From assembly GCF_001667505.1 (NCBI RefSeq), contig NZ_LZHZ01000071.1:1-64000 (forward strand): a stretch of 64,000 nucleotides of DNA, given 5' to 3'. This document shows, piece after piece, positions 25,837 to 33,818 of the stretch; the stretch's first letter is position 1, and every line of letters begins with the position of its first letter. Source of the DNA: Mycobacterium sp. ACS1612. GTDB lineage: Bacteria; Actinomycetota; Actinomycetes; Mycobacteriales; Mycobacteriaceae. The notes under the pieces were generated by a model. That model was not told where the DNA came from and ran no database searches. It worked only from the letters and a program-made list of their open reading frames with translations. The position numbers and the translations under genes were made by a program.

Positions 25837-27585
25837 ATGACCGATGGCTTGCTCTTCCATCCGAACACCTACGACCCCCAGCAGTTCGACGAGGAGACGC
25901 GCCGGTTGCTGCGCGCCACGATCGATTTCTTCGAAGGTCTCGGCAAGAAGCGCATCCTCGACGACGACCTCGCCGCGCAGTGGCCCGCTGATTTCATCGA
26001 CTTCGTCAAGCGCGAGAAGCTGTTCGCGACGTTCCTGACGCCGTCGGAGTTCGCCGACGGAAATCCCGACAAACGTTGGGATGCCGCCCGCAACGCCGCG
26101 CTGTCGGAGATCCTCGGCTTCTACGGACTGACCTATTGGTACACGGAGCAGGTCACGATCCTGGGACTCGGACCGATCTGGCAGAGCGAGAACAAAGACG
26201 CCAAACTCAAGGCCGCCGACGACCTGGAGGCGGGCGACGTGATGGCGTTCGGGCTATCCGAGCGTGCGCACGGCGCCGACGTCTACAACACCGACATGGT
26301 GCTCACCCCGGCCAGCGAGGAGGACCGCGCCAACGGCATCCTCTACCGGGCGACGGGCGAGAAGTACTACATCGGCAACGGCAACATCGCCAGCATGGTG
26401 TCGGTGTTCGGCCGTCGAGACGACGTCGGTGAGGCGGATGCCGGGGAAGGGTATGTGTTCTTCGCCGCCGACAGCGGGCACGAGAACTACCACCTGCTCG
26501 ACAATGTCGTGCACATGCAGATCTACGTCAGCACGTTCCGGCTGGAGAACTATCCGGTGCGCGAGCGGGACATTCTGCACACCGGCGTGGAAGCCTTTGC
26601 CGCAGCATTGAATACGGTCAACGTCGGCAAGTTCAACCTGTGCACCTGCACCATCGGCATGACCGAACACGCCTTCTACGAGGCGATCACGCATGCGCAG
26701 AATCGCATCCTGTACGGCCGTCCGGTCACCGACTTCACACATGTGCGCGCCAATTTCGTCGACGCGTACGCCCGTCTGGTCGCGATGAAGCTGTTCAGCC
26801 AGCGCGCCGTCGACTACTTCCGCAGCGCCAGCCTCGAGGACCGGCGCTATCTGCTGTTCAACCCGATGACCAAGGCCAAGGTCACCATGGAGGGTGAGAC
26901 GGTCGTGCGGGCGTTGCACGACGTGATCGCGGCCAAGGGTTACGAGAAGAACACGATGTTCCGCGAGGTCTCCCAACTGATCGGCACACTCCCGCGACTG
27001 GAAGGCACCGTCCATGTGAACGTCGGATTGGTGCTGAAGTTCATGCCCAACTACATGTTCAACCCGGCCGAATATCCGGAGATCCCGACCCGCAACGACC
27101 CGGCCGACGACACCTTCTTCTGGAACCAGGGGCCGACGCGCGGCGCGGCGAAAGTGCGGTTCGCCGACTGGAAACCAGCGTATGAGAACCACGCCCGCAT
27201 CCCGAACGTGACACGGTTCTACGAACAGGCCCAAGCGTTTTCGACGCTTCTCGCCACCGCCGCGCCCGATGCCGAACAGCAGCAGGATCTGGACTTCATG
27301 CTCAACGTCGGGCACCTGTTCTCGTTGATCGTCTACGGTCAGCTCATCCTGGAACAGGCGGTGCTGACCGGTCTGGACGACGACATGGTGGACCAGATCT
27401 TCGATTTCCAGATCCGCGACTTCAGCGCGTACGCCGTTGCGCTGCACGGCAAGCCGAGCTCCACGCAGGACCAGCAGGACTGGGCCGTCGCCGCGATCCG
27501 CAAACCAGTGCCCGATGCCGGACGCTTCGACCGGGTGTGGCAGCGCGTCAAGGCTTACGACGGCGCCTACGAGATGCGGGCCTGA
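25837..27585 (+). CDS. Acyl-CoA dehydrogenase family protein
   Basis: 582 residues from ATG 25837 (MTDGLLFHPNTY). FAD-binding segments of the family are visible: MAFGLSERAHGADV near residue 140 and the ATGEKYYIGNGNIA strand. The length is greater than classical acyl-CoA dehydrogenases (~390) and fits the larger subgroup with an extra C-terminal helical domain. It catalyses alpha,beta-dehydrogenation of acyl-CoAs with FAD. It follows the inverted-repeat element directly, so its native promoter may have been replaced. The next gene is a pseudogene on the other strand. Confidence 0.82.
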   Translation: MTDGLLFHPNTYDPQQFDEETRRLLRATIDFFEGLGKKRILDDDLAAQWPADFIDFVKREKLFATFLTPSEFADGNPDKRWDAARNAALSEILGFYGLTYWYTEQVTILGLGPIWQSENKDAKLKAADDLEAGDVMAFGLSERAHGADVYNTDMVLTPASEEDRANGILYRATGEKYYIGNGNIASMVSVFGRRDDVGEADAGEGYVFFAADSGHENYHLLDNVVHMQIYVSTFRLENYPVRERDILHTGVEAFAAALNTVNVGKFNLCTCTIGMTEHAFYEAITHAQNRILYGRPVTDFTHVRANFVDAYARLVAMKLFSQRAVDYFRSASLEDRRYLLFNPMTKAKVTMEGETVVRALHDVIAAKGYEKNTMFREVSQLIGTLPRLEGTVHVNVGLVLKFMPNYMFNPAEYPEIPTRNDPADDTFFWNQGPTRGAAKVRFADWKPAYENHARIPNVTRFYEQAQAFSTLLATAAPDAEQQQDLDFMLNVGHLFSLIVYGQLILEQAVLTGLDDDMVDQIFDFQIRDFSAYAVALHGKPSSTQDQQDWAVAAIRKPVPDAGRFDRVWQRVKAYDGAYEMRA

Positions 27586-27595
27586 CGCACCCCCG

Positions 27596-28149
27596 TCACC
27601 GACTGCCGCGGCAACCGTCTCGCCCTTGCCGGTAGCCGAACAACTTCTCGACGCTGCGCGCCACCTGCGGTCCGTAGCTTCGCTGGAGCAGATACAGGGT
27701 CACCGTCGTCGACGACCCTGGCATCGACGACGCAGACGCCCGTCGCGTCCAAGACGTCCATGCCGAGGTGATGGGTGACCGCGTGCCTGCCCTCGAGCAG
27801 ACCTGCCATCGCCAGTGCCAGCGACCCACCGCAGACGGTCGCCACCGTCACCTCCGGGTTGGCCATCGCCTTGCGCATCAACGGCACCGCGGCAGTCTCC
27901 CCGAATCGGGCAACCCGGCTTGGTCGGATCTAGTTGGGCTGTCGCGTTCAACACCATGCCGCGGGTGCCGCTGACCACAGGCCGCGGGCCTTCGGCGGAG
28001 ACAAGTTCCACGTGCAGGGCGCCGCCTACCTCGTCGCTGCCCGCGGCGAGCACCTCGAACGGTGCGATGGCGTCGAGCGGGTCGAATCCGTCTAACAACA
28101 CGATCTGTGCGTACACATGCTCATCGTCGGTGCGCCGCGCGTCACGCAA
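27596..28149 (-). pseudogene. Disrupted DJ-1/PfpI-family gene (two frameshifts)
   Basis: Three minus-strand frames together spell a DJ-1/PfpI domain. The first gives QIVLLDGFDPLDAIAPFEVL and continues to LDPTKPG; near 27900 the second takes over with VTVATVCGGSLALAMAGLL and HHLGMDVL; near 27710 the third gives LYLLQRSYGPQVARSVEKLF and a stop. The nucleophile-elbow cysteine (VCGGS) is kept, but the stretches expected around PGGG and GVTSGLD are missing, so both shifts look like small deletions. The intact relative at 35542-36504 carries an AraC domain that this one lacks. It follows the esterase gene by 47 bases. Confidence 0.82.
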
Positions 28150-28196
28150 CAGCGGTCAAACGGTCGTTGCTCGCCGAGATGTTGCCAGCCCGTCAG

Positions 28197-28886
28197 CTAC
28201 TCCAAACATCCTCTGATGAGGCGTGCGAGAGCTTGCGGCTGAGACAGGAAAGGGAAGTGCGACGTCTCGATCCGCAACACGTCGTCGGCGCGTTTGGCCA
28301 TCATCTCCTGCGCAGCGACTGGAATCACGTTGTCGTTCTCGCAAATGACATAGGTGCTCGGGATCCTCTTCCACGCGGTTTCGGTGACTTCCTGCTGCAT
28401 TGCCGTGTAGCGCTGGTAGCCGAGTTGAGCGACCGCCTCTGTGGCCGTGCGGTTCTCGACGTCGTGGTAGAACACGGTCATCGGTGCCGTCACTTCGACG
28501 TAGCCGCCGATGCCGTCTCGGTGGTGCAGTCTTGTCCACGGCATCAACCGGCCACCGCTGGCAGACAGCAGCGACTCACCCACATCGAGTGGGAAGGCGG
28601 CGAGATACACCACGCGCTGGACGTTTTCGGTCTTCGCCAACGCCTGGGTCGTGGGCACACCGCCATAGGAATGGGCAACCACGACGACCGGGCCGTCAAT
28701 CGCGGCGACCGCCTGCGCTATCACCGCCGCGTCGGCATACATGTCGCCGAGGGTCGCCGGATCATCACCGGTGCTCGTCAACGTCACAGTGCGTACTTGG
28801 ACATCTGTCAGTTCGTTGACGAGCAGGTCGAAGTGGCTGGGCTTGTGCCAGGCGCCCGGCACCAGAAGCACAGTGGGACAGGTCAT
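28197..28886 (-). CDS. Alpha/beta-hydrolase, EstC/SABP2-like esterase (copy 1)
   Basis: 229 residues. The oxyanion strand LLVPGAWHKPSHFD, nucleophile elbow AHSYGG near residue 85, late Asp in ICENDNVIP and catalytic His in ETSHFPFLSQP form a full triad. The start at 28886 overlaps the glycosyltransferase stop (ATGA), placing it last in the operon regulator-cupin-ligase-glycosyltransferase-esterase. A hydrolase of identical length and similar sequence occurs at 47790-48479 near the second regulator/ligase pair. Small ester substrates are typical of the family. Confidence 0.88.
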   Translation of the reverse strand: MTCPTVLLVPGAWHKPSHFDLLVNELTDVQVRTVTLTSTGDDPATLGDMYADAAVIAQAVAAIDGPVVVVAHSYGGVPTTQALAKTENVQRVVYLAAFPLDVGESLLSASGGRLMPWTRLHHRDGIGGYVEVTAPMTVFYHDVENRTATEAVAQLGYQRYTAMQQEVTETAWKRIPSTYVICENDNVIPVAAQEMMAKRADDVLRIETSHFPFLSQPQALARLIRGCLE

Positions 28887-30121
28887 GAGGCGCCCTGCGT
28901 CGACATCAGCAGCCGTTGTTCGATCAAGTCGGCGCCACGGGCCGCTCCGCCAGTCGCGGCGTACCCGTCGGCAACACGCCGCGCACCGTCGGCCATCGTC
29001 ATCGCCTCCAAAATCTTCGCGCGCATCCGGCGGACGGTGAGTTTCGTGGGCAGCAGTCGGGTGCCGCACTTCGCCACTTCCACGCGCCGGGCTACTTCGA
29101 ATTGGTCGCGGCCGTAAGGCACCACGCATACCGGCACCCCATGAGCCAGGGACTTCTGGGTGACGCCCATGCCGCCGTGGGTGACCGCGCAGACGGCGTG
29201 GGCAAGCACCAGGCTGTGCGGGACGAACTCGCGCACAGTGGCATTCGGCGGTGGCGTGATGTCGTGCGGCGCCCCCGCCGGGAAGGTCGCCACGACATGG
29301 ACGGGTTCGTCGGCCATCGCCGCCAGCGCGACGCGCGCCAGCTCGAAGTCCCCCTGATCCTCTGACGATGTCGATACCAGGACGATGGGGCGGTCTATTC
29401 GGGTCAGCCATGTCGGCGCGGTCGGCGGTGTCGGGTCATAGGAGCAGTCGCCGATGTACTGGATGGAGTCGTCGGGGTCCGGATGCGGGTAGTCGAACGG
29501 TGGGGCGGTGGCCACCAGAAGCAGCGGCGCCCGACGTGCGTAGTCGTCGGCCGATTTCAGCGGTGACAGATCGAGTCTGGCCCGAATGACGTTGTGCGAT
29601 GCGGTCCACGAATCAGGTGCGCTGAATCTCGGACGAAGCAGCGCGTCCCGCAGACGACCGAGCGGACCGGGCCACGGCCGAAACCCGGGCCCCCATGGTG
29701 GTGCTCCGCGAGATCGCAGATACGGCACGAAGGGCCAGAAGGACAGCCAAGGCAGCCCGCTGGCCTCGGCCACTGCGGTGGCGCCCCAGCAGTTCGGGTC
29801 TACGATCAGCAGTTCCGGGTGGAACTCATGGATGGCTTCGGCCAGATCGAGGATCTCGTACTCGGCACGACGAACGAACGCGTCTCCTACCCGCGACAGC
29901 GACTCCTTCGGAGATGCGGCGCCCGCGTCACCGAGGCGGGTGACTTCGATGCGAGGATCGACCGGTTGCGTGTCGAAACCCATGTCACAACCGGTCTTCA
30001 CGCCGGCGGCAAAAGTCCGCAGCGCGATCTCATGGCCCCGATCACTTAACTCCGTCAGCAGCACACTGATGGGGAAGAAATGACCCATCGCGGGGCTCTG
30101 ATACGCGAGAACTCTTGCCAT
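28883..30121 (-). CDS. UGT/MGT-type glycosyltransferase (GT1 family)
   Basis: 412 residues with the two-lobed GT-B pattern. The N terminus MARVLAYQSPAMGHFFP is the acceptor-side signature of macrolide/natural-product glycosyltransferases. The C-terminal donor-binding box reads THGGMGVTQKSLAHGVP followed by PYGRDQFEVARRVE. The family moves a sugar from a nucleotide donor to a small hydrophobic acceptor. It starts 32 bases after the ligase and overlaps the esterase, so the operon likely activates, glycosylates and deacylates related compounds. The acceptor is unknown. Confidence 0.88.
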   Translation of the reverse strand: MARVLAYQSPAMGHFFPISVLLTELSDRGHEIALRTFAAGVKTGCDMGFDTQPVDPRIEVTRLGDAGAASPKESLSRVGDAFVRRAEYEILDLAEAIHEFHPELLIVDPNCWGATAVAEASGLPWLSFWPFVPYLRSRGAPPWGPGFRPWPGPLGRLRDALLRPRFSAPDSWTASHNVIRARLDLSPLKSADDYARRAPLLLVATAPPFDYPHPDPDDSIQYIGDCSYDPTPPTAPTWLTRIDRPIVLVSTSSEDQGDFELARVALAAMADEPVHVVATFPAGAPHDITPPPNATVREFVPHSLVLAHAVCAVTHGGMGVTQKSLAHGVPVCVVPYGRDQFEVARRVEVAKCGTRLLPTKLTVRRMRAKILEAMTMADGARRVADGYAATGGAARGADLIEQRLLMSTQGAS

Positions 30122-30153
30122 TCAATGTTTTCCTTGATCAGTGCGGTTAAACG

Positions 30154-31806
30154 TCAATCACGTAACGAGCCATGTCCCACCAGCCAGCGCCGCAGAAGTT
30201 CCTTGCGGACCTTGCCGTTACTGTTGCGCGGCAGGGATTGGACGTATTCCAGCCGGGTAGGCAGGTACCACTCGGTCATACCGAGGCCGGTCAGGTATCG
30301 GCGCAGTCCATCCAGGTCGATTGGTGGGGTGGTCGCGGGAACCAGGACAGCGCAGGGCGATTCAGCGCCGTCGTCGTTCCGATAGCCGACCAGCGCCACA
30401 TCCTCGACTTGCGGGCTGGCCATCAGTTCGGATTCCACATCGGCGGGAATCAGGAATACGCCGCCGATTCGGTCGCTGATCCGGCCCAACAACCGGATCC
30501 CGCCGCGGCCATCGGATACGGCGAGATCGCCGGTGTCATACCAGCCGTCGTCGTGCGCGGCTGTGAGTGTGAACGCGTCGCTGTCGCGGCACACAGTCGC
30601 CAGGCACACCGTGGCGCCGCGGACGAACACCCGCTGGGGTTGCTCGTGCGATGCGACCGCGGTAGAGCGAAGCTGGACTTCTACGCCCGCGATAGGGCGG
30701 CCGTCACTGAAAGCGGCCCAGTCCGAAGGATCGCCGACGCGCGTCACGGTGCCCGTACCGATTTCGGTCGTTCCCCACCCGCTGAGCAGACGTGCTCCCA
30801 AAGCGGAGGGGACCGCAGTGATGAGCGGTTTGGGGATCGACGCGCCTACGCAGCGGACGGTGCGTAGAGCAGGCAGCGGCCTGGGGTTCTCCCTGATCGC
30901 CATGAGCACGTCGGAGACGAAGTTGGGCGCGGCCACCACCCCGGTGGTTGCACTGTCGGCGAGGACCTCCACGCCGCGCCGCCCGGACCATTCGTCGAGC
31001 AGAACGACGGATGCCCCTGCCGTCAATGCGGCCCTGGCGGTGTCCTGCCCAACGGTGTGCATCAGCGCATGAGGCGTGAATCGCACGTCGTCGCGACCGA
31101 AGTCGTGTACCTCGGTGATGCTGGATGCCGATGCATACAGCGTGTTCTCGGTGTGCAGGGCAACCTTCGGCACGCCGGACGTACCAGAGGTGCAGAGGAG
31201 CATGGCAACTCGATCGGGGTCTTCTTCCGCGTCGTCAAGGTTGATCGGATGTCCGCGTTCCCATGGCGTCTGCTCGACGAACGAACGAAAGTCGAGTTCG
31301 CCCGTCGCCGGTTCGCCGATGACTAGATGGTGTCGCAGTGCGGGCAGCGTCGGTGCCATCTCCCGCAACGCCGCGGCATGGTCGAATCCCGCCCACTCGG
31401 AGGTGGTTATGCACACTGAAGCACCGATGCGGTGCAGGATCCGCTTGAACTCCCGCGGGCGGATGCTCATCATGACCGGCGCCACCACCGCCTGCAGTCG
31501 CGCTGCCGCCAGCAGCAACACGTGCGCCTGCCACCAGTTCGGCAATTGATACGCGACCACCCGGCCCGGCCGTACTCCGAGCTCGTACAGCGCGCCGGCG
31601 AACCGCGTCACCCGCCCGGCCAATTCGGCGTAGGTGATCAACTCCGCTTCGCCCTTGGCGCGGTACGCATGGATGGCTATCCCGTGCGGCGTCTCGTCTC
31701 GCCATCTCCGCAGATCACCAATCTGTCCGGTATCCCGCCATATCCCAGAATCGCGGAACCGCCGCACGTTCTCCGCCGGAGGGCGAACCGTCACATCGAC
31801 GGGCAT
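30154..31806 (-). CDS. Acyl-CoA synthetase / AMP-dependent ligase (copy 1)
   Basis: 550 residues of the adenylate-forming family. The P-loop reads TSGTSGVPKVALHT near residue 212, followed by GWGTTEIG, the hinge YDTGDLAV and the catalytic lysine in NGKVRKELL. The N terminus (RRFRDSGIWRDTGQIGDL) is shared with the ligase at 51874-53535, and the two are similar along their whole length, so they are paralogues. The N-terminal style resembles cyclohexanecarboxylate-CoA ligase/DhbE-type enzymes, suggesting a cyclic or aromatic acid substrate; this is inference. It starts four bases after the cupin. Confidence 0.9.
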   Translation of the reverse strand: MPVDVTVRPPAENVRRFRDSGIWRDTGQIGDLRRWRDETPHGIAIHAYRAKGEAELITYAELAGRVTRFAGALYELGVRPGRVVAYQLPNWWQAHVLLLAAARLQAVVAPVMMSIRPREFKRILHRIGASVCITTSEWAGFDHAAALREMAPTLPALRHHLVIGEPATGELDFRSFVEQTPWERGHPINLDDAEEDPDRVAMLLCTSGTSGVPKVALHTENTLYASASSITEVHDFGRDDVRFTPHALMHTVGQDTARAALTAGASVVLLDEWSGRRGVEVLADSATTGVVAAPNFVSDVLMAIRENPRPLPALRTVRCVGASIPKPLITAVPSALGARLLSGWGTTEIGTGTVTRVGDPSDWAAFSDGRPIAGVEVQLRSTAVASHEQPQRVFVRGATVCLATVCRDSDAFTLTAAHDDGWYDTGDLAVSDGRGGIRLLGRISDRIGGVFLIPADVESELMASPQVEDVALVGYRNDDGAESPCAVLVPATTPPIDLDGLRRYLTGLGMTEWYLPTRLEYVQSLPRNSNGKVRKELLRRWLVGHGSLRD

Positions 31807-31810
31807 CTCG

Positions 31811-32221
31811 TCACCGTGTGTGCTGACGGGCGCTGGGATGACGCAGTGAATCGCGGGACACGATCTCCTCCGGTTTCAGCAGGGTGATCATGTCGACTCC
31901 CGGCGCACAGATGCACACCGCGACGAACCGAGTCCAACCGGTCTGGTCGAGGTTCGTCATCTGATAGTGCACGACGTCGCCACCGGGCTCCCAAAAAGCC
32001 TCGCCTGCAACAATTTCCCTTGGCTCCTCACCTTCCAGCTCGAACAGCATCCTGCCTTCGAGCATGTATCCGAACACCGGCCCCGAGTGCCGGTGCGGCG
32101 GCGTCCCGGCATCCGCAGGCGGGAGTTCGACTAGCTGTGTCATAGCGTGTGAGCCCTCCGGGATGGACGGCGGGGTGACACACAGCAGATCCGTCTTCTT
32201 CAAGTTGCCTATGACCATCAT
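31811..32221 (-). CDS. Cupin domain protein, leaderless start
   Basis: 136 residues of a small single-domain cupin. Metal-ligand positions are visible in TPPHRHSGPVFGYMLEGRM (His residues) and the second motif around GGDVVHYQMTN. No Shine-Dalgarno sequence precedes the start; instead a -10 hexamer TAACGT ends seven bases before the ATG, so translation is probably leaderless. A second ATG follows directly. Cupins of this type include dioxygenases and sugar isomerases; its role next to the ligase is unknown. It is the first gene after the operator at 32255-32287. Confidence 0.84.
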   Translation of the reverse strand: MMVIGNLKKTDLLCVTPPSIPEGSHAMTQLVELPPADAGTPPHRHSGPVFGYMLEGRMLFELEGEEPREIVAGEAFWEPGGDVVHYQMTNLDQTGWTRFVAVCICAPGVDMITLLKPEEIVSRDSLRHPSARQHTR

Positions 32222-32228
32222 GGTTTCA

Positions 32229-32287
32229 ACGTTAGGTACGTCATCGCGCCTTTCAGGGGCCACTTCGAATGCTGGGGAAGGGGCCAG
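32229..32287 (-). promoter_or_regulatory. MocR-type operator and promoter, copy 1 (before cupin)
   Basis: On the minus strand, CTGGCCCCT (32287-32279) and GTGGCCCCT (32263-32255) form a direct repeat with 24-base spacing. The -10 hexamer TAACGT (32234-32229) begins 28 bases after the second TGGCCC, so the repeat overlaps the -35 position. The same geometry occurs at 51426-51484 and 53822-53880. It lies just after the MocR regulator gene, whose family binds direct repeats. Confidence 0.72.
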
Positions 32288-32296
32288 TTCGACCGG

Positions 32297-33730
32297 TCAA
32301 TCGGGCAGCAGTTCGGTCAGCGCACCGAGGGCGGACGACCATGCACTCGGGGCGGGCGACGCGTATCCGACGACGAGTCCGTCACGTTCGCTGGAGCTGT
32401 CCGGATGCCGGAACCAATCAAGACCTTTCACGCCGAGCCGCCGCCACCCGGACCGACGACTCAACCCGCTCTCGCCGCCACTGGCGACCTCCAATATGAC
32501 GTGTAGGCCCGCATCGGCTCCCGACGCGGTGCACGTAGGGGATTGGGCGATGGCAGCCATGAGTTGCGCACGGCGTTGGCGGTATTGTGCACGCATCGTG
32601 CGAAGGTGTCTGTCGTACGAACCGGACGCGATGAATTCGGCCATGGCCAACTGCTCGACAAAGCCGGAGTTCTCCTCTGTTTCGCCCTTCTGCCGGGCGA
32701 CCGGTTCGACGAGTTGCTCGGGCAGCACCAGCCAGCCGAGCCGAAGTCCCGGCGCCAACGACTTGCTCACCGTCCCCATGTAGATGACATGGTCGGGATC
32801 GAGGCCTTGCAATGCGCCGACAGGCTCTCTGCCGTAACGAAATTCGCCGTCGTAATCATCTTCGATGATCAGCCCGCGGGTAGCGCGTGCCCAGTCGAGC
32901 ACCGCGGCACGGCGCTCGCGGCTCAACGTGACGCCGAGCGGGAACTGGTGCGCCGGGGTCAGCAGCACACCGCCCGCATCCGGCATGTCATCGAGAGCCT
33001 TCACGTCAGCGCCAGCGGAGTCGACAGGCAACGGCGGGCAGTCGATCCCAGCTTGATTGAGCGTCGCTCGTTGGGTCGGCAGCCCGAACTCTTCGACGGC
33101 CACGGTTGAGATCCCTCGTTCTGCCATGGCACCGGCGACGAGACGGAGCCCCTCAGCCGCTCCCGAGCACACGACGATGGTGCACGGTCGCGCTCTGACG
33201 CCGCGCGCTCGAGCCAGGTATTGGGCGAGGGCGTGGCGCAACTCGGACCGGCCGAAAGGGTCGGCGTAGCCGAACGCGTCGACAGGTGCCACGTCCAACG
33301 CACGCTTGACCGCCCGACTCCACTCAGCGCGGGGGAACGACGACAGGTCGGGCTGACCGGGTCGCAGATCGTGGTCGAGCCTGCGGGGCGACCGTCGCCG
33401 GGGCGGGGTGGCGACGGACCCGACTATGTCGGCGGCTCGCTCGGACACCAGCGTGCTCGAGCCGTGCTGAGAGGTCAACCAGCCCTCGGTGACGAGGACG
33501 GCGTACGCTCGGGCCACCGTGTTCCGCCCGACACCGAGGTCGGTGGCCAGCGCGCGGCTCGACGGCAGCCTGGTGCCCGGTACGAGGCGCCCCGAGCGGA
33601 TGGCGTCGCGAATGGCGTGCGTCACACTGTCTCGAACTCTGCGCCCATGGCGTTCGAGGTGAAGATCCAGACCGGCAGCCGACGTGCGCCATTCTGCGGC
33701 GCGCTGCACCTCAGCGATTCCGTCCGTCAC
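32297..33730 (-). CDS. MocR/PdxR-family regulator (GntR HTH + aminotransferase), copy 1
   Basis: 477 residues. The N-terminal GntR-type winged helix is clear (RDAIRSGRLVPGTRLPSSR, then GRNTVARAYAVL). The rest is a fold-type I aminotransferase-like domain with the PLP lysine in MGTVSKSLAPGLRLGW. GTG 33730 has GAGG six bases upstream and gives the same N-terminal layout as the paralogue at 49989-51413; the longer ORF is not needed. MocR proteins sense PLP or amino compounds and act on direct repeats. It probably controls the cupin-ligase-glycosyltransferase-esterase operon downstream. Confidence 0.9.
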   Translation of the reverse strand: MTDGIAEVQRAAEWRTSAAGLDLHLERHGRRVRDSVTHAIRDAIRSGRLVPGTRLPSSRALATDLGVGRNTVARAYAVLVTEGWLTSQHGSSTLVSERAADIVGSVATPPRRRSPRRLDHDLRPGQPDLSSFPRAEWSRAVKRALDVAPVDAFGYADPFGRSELRHALAQYLARARGVRARPCTIVVCSGAAEGLRLVAGAMAERGISTVAVEEFGLPTQRATLNQAGIDCPPLPVDSAGADVKALDDMPDAGGVLLTPAHQFPLGVTLSRERRAAVLDWARATRGLIIEDDYDGEFRYGREPVGALQGLDPDHVIYMGTVSKSLAPGLRLGWLVLPEQLVEPVARQKGETEENSGFVEQLAMAEFIASGSYDRHLRTMRAQYRQRRAQLMAAIAQSPTCTASGADAGLHVILEVASGGESGLSRRSGWRRLGVKGLDWFRHPDSSSERDGLVVGYASPAPSAWSSALGALTELLPD

Positions 33731-33818
33731 CTCAAGCCTCTCTTCGACGACACTGTGAAAACGCCGTGAAGGGCCGGTCTTATTGCATGGCTTCTCGATG
33801 ACTCGACAGGATGGGTAC

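Noticed and set aside
33731..33818. CGGCCC between MocR copy 1 and the ilvX-like gene
   Set aside because: A single half-site without a second at 24 bases in either direction.
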